The notes under the pieces were generated by a model, which saw only the letters and a list, made by a program, of their open reading frames with translations, did not search any database and was not told the DNA's origin. A DNA stretch of 64,000 nt. Source: Microbacterium trichothecenolyticum (lineage in GTDB: Bacteria; Actinomycetota; Actinomycetes; Actinomycetales; Microbacteriaceae). A program made the position numbers and the translations under genes. The DNA lies in the NCBI RefSeq assembly GCF_030818955.1, contig NZ_JAUTBF010000001.1, positions 2,604,001 to 2,668,000 of the forward strand, in the 5' to 3' direction. Below are positions 1-8,062 of the stretch, piece after piece; within the stretch, counting starts at the first letter, position 1; every line of letters begins with the position of its first letter.

Positions 1-44
1 CCCTCTTCGTCATCATGGAGACCGTTGCCGCGATGCTCGCCTGA
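1..44 (+). CDS. Possible 3' end of a gene cut by the window edge
   Basis: A reading frame entering from the left edge ends at the TGA at 42-44 and gives a hydrophobic tail (LFVIMETVAAMLA). It lies 37 nt before the nucS start on the same strand, so it could be the last gene of an operon that includes nucS. Only 13 codons are visible, so neither the coding status nor the product can be established. Confidence 0.3.
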   Translation, partial: LFVIMETVAAMLA

Positions 45-81
45 CGGCGGAGGTGCGTGCGTGGACTGACAGAATTGAGGC

Positions 82-774
82 GTGCGCCTCATCATTGCCC
101 GCTGTTCCGTCGACTACACGGGCCGGCTGAACACGCATCTCCCCCTCGCGACCCGCCTCATCATGGTCAAGGCCGATGGCACAGTCGCCTTCCACCGAGA
201 CGTACAACACGCGCCCCTGAACTGGATGAGCCCGCCCTGCAGCCTCACTCTCGAGCAGCCGGACGAGGTCGACGTCGAAGACGGCGTGATCGAGCGCTGG
301 CGCGTGACCCACGCCAAGACCGGCGACGCGTTACTCGTACGCATCCACGAGATCGTGCACGACACCGCGCACGATCTCGGCGTCGACCCGGGGCTGATCA
401 AAGACGGCGTCGAGGCCGACCTGCAGCGCCTGCTCGCCGAGCAGGTCTCGGTCGTGGGCGAGGGTCTCACGCTGGTACGTCGCGAGTACCCCACCGCCAT
501 CGGTCCGGTCGACCTGCTGCTGCGCGACGACAACGGCGGCACCGTGGCCATCGAGGTCAAGCGCCGCGGCGACATCGATGGCGTCGAACAGCTCACCCGC
601 TACCTCGAGCTGCTCAACCGCGATCCGCTGTTGGCCCCGGTGACGGGGGTGTACGCCGCCCAGGAGATCAAGCCGCAGGCTCGCGTGCTCGCCACCGATC
701 GCGGCATCCGCTGCCTCACCCTCGACTACGACGAGATGAAAGGGGTTCAGTCGGGCGCCCCGCGCCTGTTCTGA
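82..774 (+). CDS. nucS: Mismatch-specific endonuclease NucS
   Basis: This 230-aa protein matches actinobacterial NucS/EndoMS, the nuclease of non-canonical mismatch repair in species without MutS/MutL. It cleaves both strands at mismatched bases and is recruited by the sliding clamp (family knowledge). The N-terminus ([15 protein letters not shown]) is the conserved NucS start, and the C-terminal nuclease core is visible as [11 protein letters not shown] (about residues 142-152) followed by AIEVKRRG with the catalytic E-x-K (about 158-165). The start is the GTG at 82. Length is typical. dnaN, its expected partner, lies in the same window at 34560-35711. Confidence 0.95.
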   Translation: MRLIIARCSVDYTGRLNTHLPLATRLIMVKADGTVAFHRDVQHAPLNWMSPPCSLTLEQPDEVDVEDGVIERWRVTHAKTGDALLVRIHEIVHDTAHDLGVDPGLIKDGVEADLQRLLAEQVSVVGEGLTLVRREYPTAIGPVDLLLRDDNGGTVAIEVKRRGDIDGVEQLTRYLELLNRDPLLAPVTGVYAAQEIKPQARVLATDRGIRCLTLDYDEMKGVQSGAPRLF

Positions 775-887
775 TCCCACCGGAGGACTAATTACCTGGC
801 TTGACCAGGTGATGTCTCGACAAGCCGTCGTCGTTGAAGACGAGGATCGACGAAAAGCAGCGCATCGTCACGACCAGGAGGCCACTG

Positions 888-1208
888 ATGTCCACACCCC
901 CCTTCGCCGCCCGACTCGCTCGACGACTCGCGGTCGTCGGCACCGCCGCCGCGATGTCGATCGCCGCCGTGTCGGTGCCCCAGATGGCCTCCGCCCGCGT
1001 CGTCACCAACCCCGGCTACACCGTGTGCGTGTCATCGAGCGTGAAAAATCTCGTCGCCTCCGGCTCCGTCGTCCGAGAGCGCGGCGTCCAAGGCCTGGGC
1101 TACTACACCGTCGGCGGCCACGATTACCTCGGCACCGACAAGCGCGCCACCCAGAGCATCGCTCAGCGGTCGCCCGGCGTGTGGTTCCTGGTTCCGCTCT
1201 GCGCCTGA
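888..1208 (+). CDS. Small secreted protein of unknown function
   Basis: The 106-aa product starts at ATG 888 behind a strong AGGAGG at 877-882; an in-frame ATG further upstream (834) lacks such a site. Residues 1-36 form a classical signal peptide: an arginine-rich n-region, a hydrophobic core (VVGTAAAMSIAAVSV) and a likely cleavage after ASA. The mature part is only about 70 residues, with glycine and tyrosine (GYTVC, LGYYTVGG) and one cysteine near each end that could form a disulfide. I recognise no domain. A short inverted repeat (ACCTGG-CTTGA-CCAGGT, 794-810) separates it from nucS and may be a weak terminator or operator. Confidence 0.7.
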   Translation: MSTPPFAARLARRLAVVGTAAAMSIAAVSVPQMASARVVTNPGYTVCVSSSVKNLVASGSVVRERGVQGLGYYTVGGHDYLGTDKRATQSIAQRSPGVWFLVPLCA

Positions 1209-1363
1209 CGGCCACCCACGAGCCGAGGGTCGCGCGCTACGGCGTCTCGTCGGCGCGCGGCCCTCTTTCCGCCTCCCGCCCCCCCACCAGCACTACAGCG
1301 CGTGCGATAGCAACCCCGGCACGTTGCCCCGGCGCGGAGCGATCCGCGTCGGTATCTCGCCGG

Positions 1364-1369
1364 TAGCGT
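1364..1369 (+). promoter_or_regulatory. -10 box of a leaderless promoter
   Basis: TAGCGT lies 6 nt before the ATG at 1376, which places transcription start at or next to the A of the start codon. No Shine-Dalgarno sequence is present. This is the usual layout of a leaderless actinobacterial transcript. Confidence 0.5.
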
Positions 1370-1375
1370 GGACGT

Positions 1376-2068
1376 ATGCCCGAACGCTCACCCTTCTCGT
1401 GCGTCCTGTGGGACGTCGACGGCACCCTCGTCGATGCCTCCGAGGGAATCCTCCGCCGCCTGACAGTCACGCTCGAGCACTTCGGCCGCACGCCTCCGAC
1501 ACGCGGAGAGCTTTCACGCTGGATCGGCCCACCGATGTTCGAGTCGTTCCAGGTGAACGTGGGCATGTCTGCCGACCAGGCCACCGAAGCCGTCACGTTC
1601 TACCGCGGCCTCAACCGGAACGAGGGGTACACCGTCAGCGCGAAGCTCTACCCGGGCGTCGCCGGCCTCGTGCACGACCTCCACGCCGCCGGTGTCCCGC
1701 AATCGACCGCGAGTTCGAAGCCCGAGGTGCAAGTGGTGGCCCTCATGGATCACTTCGGTCTCGCCCCCGACCTCGAAGCCATCGTGGGTGCTTCTCTCGA
1801 CGAGCGCAGCTTGAGCGCCAAGTCCGACATCGTGCGCGAAGCGCTGCGGCGGCTCGAGGCGAACGGCGTCGACACCTCGCGTCCGGTCCTGATCGGCGAT
1901 CGGCATCACGACGTCGAGGGTGGACAGGATGCCGGTGTGCCCGTGATCTTCGTGCGCTGGGGCTTCAGTTGGCCGCACGAGTCCGAGGGCGCCCAGGCCG
2001 CCGTCGACGACATCGACCAGCTGCGCGCGCTCCTGCTCGTCGACGAGGCCGCTCCCGACCGTGACTGA
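1376..2068 (+). CDS. HAD-family hydrolase, phosphoglycolate phosphatase-like
   Basis: This is a 230-aa haloacid dehalogenase-type phosphatase. Motif I is WDVDGTLVD (residues 13-21; two aspartates for nucleophile and acid), motif II is the TASS stretch near residue 112, and motif IV is LIGDRHHDVEGG (about 174-185), which coordinates Mg2+. The cap inserted after motif I fits the Gph/PpaX group that dephosphorylates small metabolites such as 2-phosphoglycolate; the true substrate cannot be read from sequence. The gene appears leaderless. Its stop overlaps the GTG of the next gene by 8 nt, so the two are probably cotranscribed and translationally coupled. Confidence 0.85.
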   Translation: MPERSPFSCVLWDVDGTLVDASEGILRRLTVTLEHFGRTPPTRGELSRWIGPPMFESFQVNVGMSADQATEAVTFYRGLNRNEGYTVSAKLYPGVAGLVHDLHAAGVPQSTASSKPEVQVVALMDHFGLAPDLEAIVGASLDERSLSAKSDIVREALRRLEANGVDTSRPVLIGDRHHDVEGGQDAGVPVIFVRWGFSWPHESEGAQAAVDDIDQLRALLLVDEAAPDRD

Positions 2069-3260
2069 GATCGGCTGGGCGCTTCCGGCGGCCATCGCGC
2101 TCACCGGTGTTCTGGCGATCGCGGCGATCATCGTTCTGATCGTGCGGGTGCGCCGACGCACCCCGCAGGCTCAAGCCACCGCGGCGCGGGCCGTCGACGA
2201 GGCGGAAGCCGCTCTGCTGCGTCTCGATGACGCCGCGAACGACCTCGACCTCGCCTTCGACGCGGCCGACGCTCTTCCAACGGGCGACGCTCCCGCCGAC
2301 CTGCGGCGCGCTCGGGCATCCGCCCTCCGCGCACGCGACAGGGCCTTCGTCGATGTGGCCTCGTTGCGGGCCGCAACGGTCGTCCCGACGAAGCGACGCG
2401 CCGACGCCGAACGTCTGCGGGCTGTACTCGAGGCCCACCTCGGCCGAATCGAGGCGACGCGGGAGCCGCTGGAAGCATGGTCGAGGAGGCACCGCGGTCC
2501 GGCTGAGCTCATCGATGCCGCGCGCCGTCGACGAGACGAGACCGTCGAGACGGCAGGCGACCCCGGCCCCCTCGTGCGGGCGTTGAGCGATCGCTTCGAC
2601 GACGAAGACTGGCGCGATGCCGCCTTCTCAGCCCGCGCGGGCATCGACGCGCTGGCCGAAGCCGACGCCGAGATCGCGCTGGCCACCGCACACCTCGCCG
2701 ACACCGACGCGGTGGCGTTCCACGTGCGCCGCTGCGTGGATGCCACGCGCCGCGCCGGACGCCATCTGCACGCCCTGGAAGACGCCCACCGCATCGCCCT
2801 GCAAGCGGCCGACAACGTCGCAGCAGAGCTCTCGGCTGCCCGCACCGAACTGCGGGCGGCAACCGAGGTGGCGACCGCGCGGCCCGAGGCATGTGCTCCC
2901 GACGCCGCTGCGCGCCTGCGCGAAGCGGCACACGATCTCGAGGCCGTGTCCACCCGTGCCGATCGGCATCCGCGGGCGAGCGTCGAGACCGTCGCCCGGG
3001 CGCGCGAGATGCGTGACGAGCTCGTCGGCGAGGCCGTGAGCGCCCGTACCCGTCTCGAACTCGCCCGCGCGGCGCTCCCGGGAACGCTGGCGTGTGCGCG
3101 CGCGGCCCTCGCCACCGCGGAGGCACGAACGGAGCCGCTTCCGATCGACGCCCGCCTGCGACTCGACGCGGCACGACGCGAGCTGGCCGCCGCGCGCACC
3201 GCCATCGACCCCGCTCAAGCTCTCGCGAATGCCCGTGCGGCGTGGCACGCCGCTACATGA
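2061..3260 (+). CDS. Membrane-anchored, Ala/Arg-rich helical protein of unknown function
   Basis: The 399-aa protein begins with one transmembrane segment (about residues 8-29, ALPAAIALTGVLAIAAIIVL), followed by RVRRR, suggesting N-out topology with the rest in the cytoplasm. Residues 40-395 are almost entirely Ala, Arg, Glu, Asp and Leu in heptad-like runs, so a long helical bundle or coiled coil is expected. The architecture recalls EzrA/TPM-type scaffold proteins, but I see no specific signature and assign no function. The start is the GTG at 2061, overlapping the HAD gene by 8 nt. The low-complexity composition also produces long false frames on both strands. Confidence 0.75.
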   Translation: MTEIGWALPAAIALTGVLAIAAIIVLIVRVRRRTPQAQATAARAVDEAEAALLRLDDAANDLDLAFDAADALPTGDAPADLRRARASALRARDRAFVDVASLRAATVVPTKRRADAERLRAVLEAHLGRIEATREPLEAWSRRHRGPAELIDAARRRRDETVETAGDPGPLVRALSDRFDDEDWRDAAFSARAGIDALAEADAEIALATAHLADTDAVAFHVRRCVDATRRAGRHLHALEDAHRIALQAADNVAAELSAARTELRAATEVATARPEACAPDAAARLREAAHDLEAVSTRADRHPRASVETVARAREMRDELVGEAVSARTRLELARAALPGTLACARAALATAEARTEPLPIDARLRLDAARRELAAARTAIDPAQALANARAAWHAAT

Positions 3261-3298
3261 GAATCGGCCCGAGGACGAAGAGCGCAACCCATTTGCCC

Positions 3299-3304
3299 TA
3301 TCTT
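3299..3304 (+). promoter_or_regulatory. -10 box of a leaderless promoter
   Basis: TATCTT lies 7 nt before the ATG at 3312, with no ribosome-binding site between, so the transcript probably begins at the start codon. Confidence 0.45.
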
Positions 3305-3311
3305 TAGCGGC

Positions 3312-5375
3312 ATGCAGCTGAACCCCACGACCCGTCATCTGCGCGGGCTCGCGCGCCGCATTCCGGCCACCCTCGTCCTCCTCGGCATCCTGATCATCGC
3401 TGGAGTCCTCGCGGGCGGGCTGTGGCAGCCCTTCGCGGAGTCACCGCTGTTCCCGAGCGTGGCGTACGGTCTTCCCGCACTTGAGGCCGGGCGCTGGTGG
3501 ACGCCGATCACCGGTGCCCTCTTCGTCGATGCGCCGTGGGTGTACATCTTCATTCTGCCGGCGCTCGTGGGCATGGGTTATCTCGAGTTTCGGCGCGGAA
3601 GTCGGGTGGCGGCGACCTACTTCCTCGTCGGACAGATCTTCTCGGTGGTCGCCGCCGCCGCCTTCTTGTGGGGCGCCGCATTTTTGCCCTGGGTCTGGGC
3701 GCAGCATCAGGCGACGGTGCTCGATGTGGGGCCGTCGGGTGGGATCTTCGCGTGCATCGCCGCGGCGCTCGGCCTGCTGCCTTCACCGTGGCGACTGCGC
3801 GCGTGGACCACGTTCATCGCGTGCCTTTCGGTGTCGTTCCTGTACTGGGGCTCCCTGCCCGATCTCGAGCACGTCTTCGCCGTGGCGCTCGTCCTCGCGG
3901 CCGACCGTTCGCTGCGTCCCCAGCGCGTCAGCGTGCGCGAGCAGCGCATGATCGCCTCCATCGTGGTGGGCGCGCTCGGTGCGATGGACATCATCGGTTA
4001 TGTCACGCCCATGACGGGGCCGTTCGGCTCGTCGGGCGCCACCGACGGGTCATGGCTCGAAGTTCTGATCAACACCGCGGTGGTCCTCTTCATCGCGCTG
4101 TCGCTGCATCACGGACGACGGTGGGCCTGGATCGTGCTCATGGCGTACACCGCTCTGAACCTCGGCATCGTGCTGTTCACGATCGCTCTCGGTCTCACAG
4201 AAGACATAGCGGCGCTCGAGGCGGACCTGGGCGCCGACCTGACCAGCGTCGTCGCTTCGGCGATGCTCTGGGTCCTGGCGGGCGTGTACTTCGTGCTCGT
4301 ACGCGGGGCCTTCCACGCACGTCCACGCGCGGCGCTCGGGGACTCCCCCGCGCCCGACGTCGAAGAGGTCAAGACGGTGCTGCGCGCCTCCGGGGGAGGG
4401 ACGTTGTCGTGGATGACGACGTGGGAGGGGATGTCGTACGCCCGTTTCGGCCCCGGCATCGTCGCTTTCCAGCGGCGCTCGGGCGTCGCCCTCGCCCTCG
4501 CCGATCCGCTCGGGCCGGTCGATACGCGCGCGCAGACCACGCGGGCGTTCATCGAGAGCGCGGAGGCCGACGACCTCGTGCCCTGCTTCTTCAGCGCCGA
4601 CGAGGCCACCCGTGCAGCGGTCCCAGCGGGGTGGCGCAGCATCGTGGTCGCCGACGACACGGTCGTCGATCTGCCGGGTCTGCAGTTCGCGGGCAAGGCG
4701 TGGGGTGCGGTGCGGACGTCGCTCAACCGCGGACAGCGCGAGGGCATGACCTTCCGCCTGTCGCGTCTGGGCGATGAGACCTGGGGAGTGCGTCAGCAGT
4801 TGCGTGCCATCTCGGAGAGCTGGGTGGGCGATAAGGGGCTGCCCGAGATGGGCTTCACGCTCGGAACCCTCCACGAGGCCGGCGATCCCGAGGTGCGTGT
4901 CGCCCTGGCGATCTCTCCGGACGGCGATGTCGACGGCTTCTTGTCGTGGCTGCCGGTGTACGGCGATGGCGTGGTGCGCGGATGGACGCTCGATCTCATG
5001 CGGCGCCGCGAGGGCGGCTTCGGGCCGGTGATGGAGTACTTGATCGGGTCGTCGGCGCAACAGTTCTCGGCGGAGGGCGCCGAGGTGATGTCCCTGTCTG
5101 GTGCACCGCTCGCGCACGAGTACCCGGCCGATGCCGGCGTCATCGCCGACCTTCAGACGCGCATGGCGGCAATGCTCGAACCGGTCTACGGCTTCGCTTC
5201 GCTGCACCGCTTCAAGCAGAAGTTCAATCCGCGCTACGAAACGCTATACCTGCTCTACCGCGACGAGGCCGACCTCGCGCGCATCGGTGCCGCCCTCACC
5301 CGGGCGTTCCTTCCCCACGCGACGCTGCGACAGTTCGCCGCCGCCGGCGTCGACCTCGTGCGCCACGAACACTGA
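3312..5375 (+). CDS. Rhomboid-like membrane domain fused to an MprF-type DUF2156 aminoacyl-lipid synthase domain
   Basis: The protein has 687 residues. Residues about 18-215 are polytopic and look rhomboid-like: WWTPITGALF, then VGPSGGIFACIAA (a G-x-S-G serine motif near residue 140) and DLEHVFAVALVLAADR (a histidine near residue 184). More membrane segments follow to about residue 335. The soluble C-terminal half (about 350-680) matches the DUF2156 domain of MprF/LysX: SWMTTWEG, ALADPLGP, LNRGQREGM, SHRFKQKF-like LHRFKQKFNPRYE and YLLYR. That domain transfers an amino acid from aminoacyl-tRNA to phosphatidylglycerol, lowering membrane charge and giving resistance to cationic peptides (family knowledge). 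No lysyl-tRNA synthetase domain is attached. Protease activity of the N-terminus is only inferred. Confidence 0.8.
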   Translation: MQLNPTTRHLRGLARRIPATLVLLGILIIAGVLAGGLWQPFAESPLFPSVAYGLPALEAGRWWTPITGALFVDAPWVYIFILPALVGMGYLEFRRGSRVAATYFLVGQIFSVVAAAAFLWGAAFLPWVWAQHQATVLDVGPSGGIFACIAAALGLLPSPWRLRAWTTFIACLSVSFLYWGSLPDLEHVFAVALVLAADRSLRPQRVSVREQRMIASIVVGALGAMDIIGYVTPMTGPFGSSGATDGSWLEVLINTAVVLFIALSLHHGRRWAWIVLMAYTALNLGIVLFTIALGLTEDIAALEADLGADLTSVVASAMLWVLAGVYFVLVRGAFHARPRAALGDSPAPDVEEVKTVLRASGGGTLSWMTTWEGMSYARFGPGIVAFQRRSGVALALADPLGPVDTRAQTTRAFIESAEADDLVPCFFSADEATRAAVPAGWRSIVVADDTVVDLPGLQFAGKAWGAVRTSLNRGQREGMTFRLSRLGDETWGVRQQLRAISESWVGDKGLPEMGFTLGTLHEAGDPEVRVALAISPDGDVDGFLSWLPVYGDGVVRGWTLDLMRRREGGFGPVMEYLIGSSAQQFSAEGAEVMSLSGAPLAHEYPADAGVIADLQTRMAAMLEPVYGFASLHRFKQKFNPRYETLYLLYRDEADLARIGAALTRAFLPHATLRQFAAAGVDLVRHEH

Positions 5376-5377
5376 GG

Positions 5378-5415
5378 GCCTCGGCCGCGCAGCCGTGTGG
5401 GGGCGCGGCCGAGGC
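5378..5415. terminator. Bidirectional terminator hairpin
   Basis: A perfect 13-bp GC-rich stem (5378-5390 pairs with 5403-5415, 12-nt loop) lies between two convergent genes, 3 nt after the MprF-like stop and 23 nt beyond the cspA stop. Confidence 0.7.
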
Positions 5416-5438
5416 TCGTCCGGCGAGAACCGGAGGGA

Positions 5439-5645
5439 TCAGAGGGGGTGGATGTTCTCCGCCTGCAGACCCTTGGGGCCCTGAGCGATGTCGAACTCCA
5501 CGCGCTGGTTCTCTTCGAGCGAGCGGTAGCCGCCCGACTGGATCGCGCTGTAGTGCGCGAAGACGTCCTGGCCGCCGTCATCGGGCGCGATGAAGCCGAA
5601 GCCCTTCTCTGAGTTGAACCACTTGACCGTGCCCTGCGTGCTCAT
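5439..5645 (-). CDS. cspA: CspA-family cold shock protein
   Basis: This 68-aa single cold-shock domain carries both RNA-binding motifs, KGFGFIAP (RNP1, residues 14-21) and DVFAHYSAI (RNP2, about 27-35). The start (GTVKWFN after MSTQ) and length are those of CspA/CspB-type RNA chaperones that melt mRNA structure in the cytoplasm. The ATG at 5645 is chosen because the conserved fold begins immediately after it. The long upstream region (to 5994) holds direct repeats and a large hairpin and may include a structured 5' leader, as is common for csp genes. Confidence 0.95.
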   Translation of the reverse strand: MSTQGTVKWFNSEKGFGFIAPDDGGQDVFAHYSAIQSGGYRSLEENQRVEFDIAQGPKGLQAENIHPL

Positions 5646-5815
5646 CGTTCTGCCGTTTTCCGCTTGAGCCGGCGCCGAGCGCGCCGGGCTGTGCCGACCA
5701 CGGTAGTGGTCGCGTTGGCGAGGCGCACGGCTCCGTGACACAAACGTTGCGCGACGACACAAACGGTGCATAACGACTCGGGGCCCGTCGAGCGCGACCG
5801 AGGCTTCAGCCCATA

Positions 5816-5854
5816 CGACGCCCGGGCTGAGCAGTGCTCGAAGCCCGGGCGTCG
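5816..5854. repeat. Thirteen-bp inverted repeat hairpin
   Basis: CGACGCCCGGGCT (5816-5828) pairs perfectly with AGCCCGGGCGTCG (5842-5854). The 13-nt loop itself contains GAGC-AGT-GCTC. It has terminator strength but no T-tract on either strand and lies between two divergent genes, so its role is unclear: transcription insulator or a structured cspA leader. Confidence 0.6.
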
Positions 5855-5981
5855 ACGGATCCCCCCGGATATGTCACGCGAGGCGTGACGGTGAAGACAT
5901 TACCGGGATTGAGAGCCACTTCGCGACACGAAAACGAAGAATCAGGCAGTTATGTCGAAGTTCTGTGATATCCGGTAGTCG

Positions 5982-5987
5982 TAAACT
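5982..5987 (+). promoter_or_regulatory. -10 box of a leaderless promoter
   Basis: TAAACT lies 7 nt before the ATG at 5995 and no ribosome-binding site is visible. This supports the downstream ATG as the real start of the GntR regulator. Confidence 0.45.
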
Positions 5988-5994
5988 CCGCGTG

Positions 5995-6603
5995 ATGAAC
6001 ACCCGCAGACGCGCGTCAGCCCTCGTCGACGAGGCCTACACCGCCCTCGGTGAGGCCATCGTCGACGGGCGCCTGCAACCTGGAGACCGCCTCCGCGATG
6101 TGGAGCTCGCGGAGCTCATGGGAATCTCTCGCACGCCCGTCCGCGAAGCCCTGCAGAAGCTCGAGAGGATCGGGCTCGTGGAGGTCGCGGCGAACCGCTA
6201 CACGCGAGTCGCCGCTCTTTCTGACCGCGCCCGCATCGACATGCGCGAGTATGCCGCGCACACGATCGCGGGTGCCCTGCGGGTGGCCGTGCCGCGTCTG
6301 GACGAGACGCAGGTCGAAGTGGCGCTGACGCACATCGGCGCCATGCGCGATGCCCAGACCTCCCGCGCATACGTGGTCGCCGTGCTCGCCCTGTATCGCC
6401 ACATGGTGGCCGGTTCGCGCAACATCGTCTTCTCGCGAGCCCTCGATCAGACCGACCTCGTGCTGCGTCGCAACCTCGAGGGGTGGCGCAGCATCGAAGA
6501 TGACACCCGTGAGGCACTTTTCACTCACCTGGGAACGCAGATCGCTCAGCGAGACGCGAACGGTGCCACCTGGACATTCCTGGCCCTCCACGGTTTCGCC
6601 TGA
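5995..6603 (+). CDS. GntR-family transcriptional regulator (FadR/FCD-like)
   Basis: The 202-aa protein has a winged helix-turn-helix in residues 8-75: YTALGEAIVDGRLQPGDRL, then ELAELMGISRTPVREAL with the T-P-V-R-E-A-L recognition helix typical of GntR, then KLERIGLVEV. The C-terminal 120 residues are all-helical like the FCD effector domain, but the metal-binding histidine set is not obvious, so the ligand is unknown. The ATG at 5995 is preferred over an in-frame upstream ATG (5965) because the promoter -10 lies between them. It shares its upstream region with cspA; no dedicated target operon is adjacent. Confidence 0.85.
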   Translation: MNTRRRASALVDEAYTALGEAIVDGRLQPGDRLRDVELAELMGISRTPVREALQKLERIGLVEVAANRYTRVAALSDRARIDMREYAAHTIAGALRVAVPRLDETQVEVALTHIGAMRDAQTSRAYVVAVLALYRHMVAGSRNIVFSRALDQTDLVLRRNLEGWRSIEDDTREALFTHLGTQIAQRDANGATWTFLALHGFA

Positions 6604-6639
6604 GAGCACAAGGGCCCGGGCGGCCGCTGCCCGCACCGA

Positions 6640-6645
6640 TACCGT
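6640..6645 (+). promoter_or_regulatory. -10 box of a leaderless promoter
   Basis: TACCGT lies 6 nt before the ATG at 6652 with no ribosome-binding site, fitting a leaderless transcript. Confidence 0.4.
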
Positions 6646-6651
6646 GGCGCC

Positions 6652-7080
6652 ATGGCCCACATCGACCTGCGCGACCTGACCACCGATGATCGGGATGCCG
6701 CGTACACCGCGTTCCGCGCGAGTGCTTCGTCGTGGCCGCACGTCGGGCTCGACGATCGGGCCGCGTTCGACGCATGGGCCGACGTCCACGGCGACGACGT
6801 GCGAGCGGTCGCCGAAGACGGTCTCGTCGTGGGCGTCGCCGCCGTCCTCGATGTCGCGGGCGACCGGGAGATCCTCATCGCCGTGTCACCCGACGCGGGC
6901 GACGACGCAGCCACCGAGGCCCTGCGCCTGCTGACCGTGCACGAGGCAGAACGCCCGCTGTACGCCTGCATCTCGCCCGACGACGATCCCTCGCACGCGA
7001 TGCTCGCCCGCATCGGCTTCGTCGAGCACGGCCGCGACGGCGCCGACATCGTCTACGTGCTGCCACCGACTCTCGAGTGA
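6652..7080 (+). CDS. GNAT-family N-acetyltransferase, short form
   Basis: The 142-aa product has the opening of a GNAT fold (IDLRDLTTDDRDAAY), a central strand pair (GLVVGVAAVLDV), a helix, and the closing LARIGFVEHGRDG-DIVYVL that is common in acetyltransferases. The acetyl-CoA-binding R/Q-x-x-G-x-G/A loop is not well preserved: the region around EILIAVSPDAGDDAA is acidic. The fold assignment is therefore moderate, and activity is uncertain. The substrate is unknown. The gene appears leaderless and monocistronic. Confidence 0.6.
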   Translation: MAHIDLRDLTTDDRDAAYTAFRASASSWPHVGLDDRAAFDAWADVHGDDVRAVAEDGLVVGVAAVLDVAGDREILIAVSPDAGDDAATEALRLLTVHEAERPLYACISPDDDPSHAMLARIGFVEHGRDGADIVYVLPPTLE

Positions 7081-7374
7081 GCCACGGCAGGAGCGGTCGG
7101 TCGGACTCCTCCGCCTCTTCGAGAGCCTCGTCGGCCTCGACCGACGAATCGTCGACGACGCTGGCCTCCTCGGCCTGCTCCGCCTCGATCGGGCCGCCAG
7201 GCTCGACGGCAGTCGAACCGGCCGCGTGCGGAGGGCTGGGGCTGCGGCCTGGGCTGCCGCGTCGCGGCATCCACCGGTCACGCCCTCGTCGCGCCCGAGC
7301 CCGGCGAGCGGCGAGCGGCGAGAAAGCTCGGCATCGGGATCAGTAGAACGACATTCCCCGTCCCGTGAACGCGC
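7081..7374. other. Intergenic stretch without a recognised gene
   Basis: About 290 bp between the acetyltransferase stop and the terminator of the next gene. The minus strand from about 7250 to 7085 reads as an acidic low-complexity frame (VDDSSVEADEALEEAEESD) with strong GC at third positions, as in coding DNA, but it runs open into the antisense of the acetyltransferase and has no clear start. It could be the remnant of a lost gene. I annotate nothing here. Confidence 0.5.
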
Positions 7375-7411
7375 AAGGGCCCGGGGCGCGGTCCCACCGC
7401 CCCGGGCCCTT
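7375..7411 (-). terminator. Terminator of the GlsB/YeaQ gene
   Basis: A perfect 14-bp stem (7375-7388 with 7398-7411, 9-nt loop) begins 10 nt beyond the stop codon of the minus-strand gene. Confidence 0.75.
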
Positions 7412-7420
7412 CCGTGACCG

Positions 7421-7687
7421 TCAGCGTGCGGCGCGACGACCGGTGATGAGGCCGTAGATCAGCAGCACGATGATCGAGCCGCCGATGGCGAGCAGCCAGG
7501 TCTGGATCGAGAAGAAATCCTGCAGGGGGGCGTTGAACAGCAGACCACCCAGGAATCCACCGAGCAGGGCGCCCACGACGCCGAGCAACAGCGTGACGAA
7601 CCAGCCGCCGCCCTGCTTGCCGGGCAGGATCAGCTTGGCGATGGCGCCGGCCAGCAGGCCGAGAAGCAGAAATCCGAAGAATCCCAT
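7421..7687 (-). CDS. GlsB/YeaQ/YmgE-family membrane protein
   Basis: This 88-aa very hydrophobic protein has three membrane segments with glycine zippers (GFLLLGLLAGAIAKLI, VVGALLGGFLGGLLF, IGGSIIVLLIYGLITG). The family is also called transglycosylase-associated and is often induced by stress in Gram-positive bacteria; no enzymatic activity is established. It has an AAAGGGA Shine-Dalgarno 6 nt before the ATG. The 490-bp region upstream is AT-richer near 7790-7860 and probably carries its promoter. A palindrome GTTTCGGAAAC (7761-7771) lies 73 bp upstream of the start and may be an operator. Confidence 0.9.
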   Translation of the reverse strand: MGFFGFLLLGLLAGAIAKLILPGKQGGGWFVTLLLGVVGALLGGFLGGLLFNAPLQDFFSIQTWLLAIGGSIIVLLIYGLITGRRAAR

Positions 7688-8062
7688 GATGTGTCCCTTT
7701 CGCGAGTGAGAACCGAACCCCGCTCACGCGAGGCTCTCGTTGCATCCAGCTTGCTCCCAGGTTTCGGAAACGCGGGGTGGGTTGCGAACGAGCGGATTCT
7801 TTGCGTAGAGGGAGTCGGCCTCGCGCATGTTTAATTGCTCATCTTTTCGGACGAAGGATCGCGACATTCTTCGGCAGCCGCGCGGAAGCGATCCCCGTCT
7901 CCGCCTGCCATTCACGGCGTTGCGCACGGGAAAGTCGCCACGGACCGGGATCACGACGCGGGAGTGACGACTACCTTCGGCGGAAGCGAGACGTTTCGCG
8001 CTCGCGTGGGGCTCGCGCTCCCCGTCTCGCTCGTCGGTGTCAGTTCGGGTCTGCACACCGTT
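7688..8062. other. Intergenic region between glsB-like gene and lanthipeptide locus
   Basis: No credible gene is seen. The part at about 7790-7860 is AT-richer than its surroundings and should hold the minus-strand promoter of the GlsB/YeaQ gene. The palindrome GTTTCGGAAAC is at 7761-7771. I looked here for a second precursor peptide or an export gene and found none. Confidence 0.5.

Larger units (their letters stand above)
5646..5994. other. Divergent intergenic region between cspA and the GntR gene, with repeats
   Basis: No gene is seen in these 349 bp. They contain a direct repeat GACACAAACG (5737-5746 and 5756-5765; 19-bp spacing, about two helical turns), a long palindrome (5816-5854) and a shorter perfect inverted repeat GTCACGC-GAG-GCGTGAC (5873-5889). 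The region must hold the promoters of both flanking genes. The repeat spacing suggests a protein-binding site upstream of cspA. Confidence 0.6.

Noticed and set aside
7761..7771. GTTTCGGAAAC as a parS half-site or relative
   Set aside because: It lacks the CACGTG core and is 33 kb away from the array; at most an operator of the GlsB/YeaQ gene.
7688..8062. A second lanthipeptide precursor or an ABC exporter gene next to the LanKC locus
   Set aside because: No frame in this stretch has a leader motif, Cys-rich core or transporter motif.
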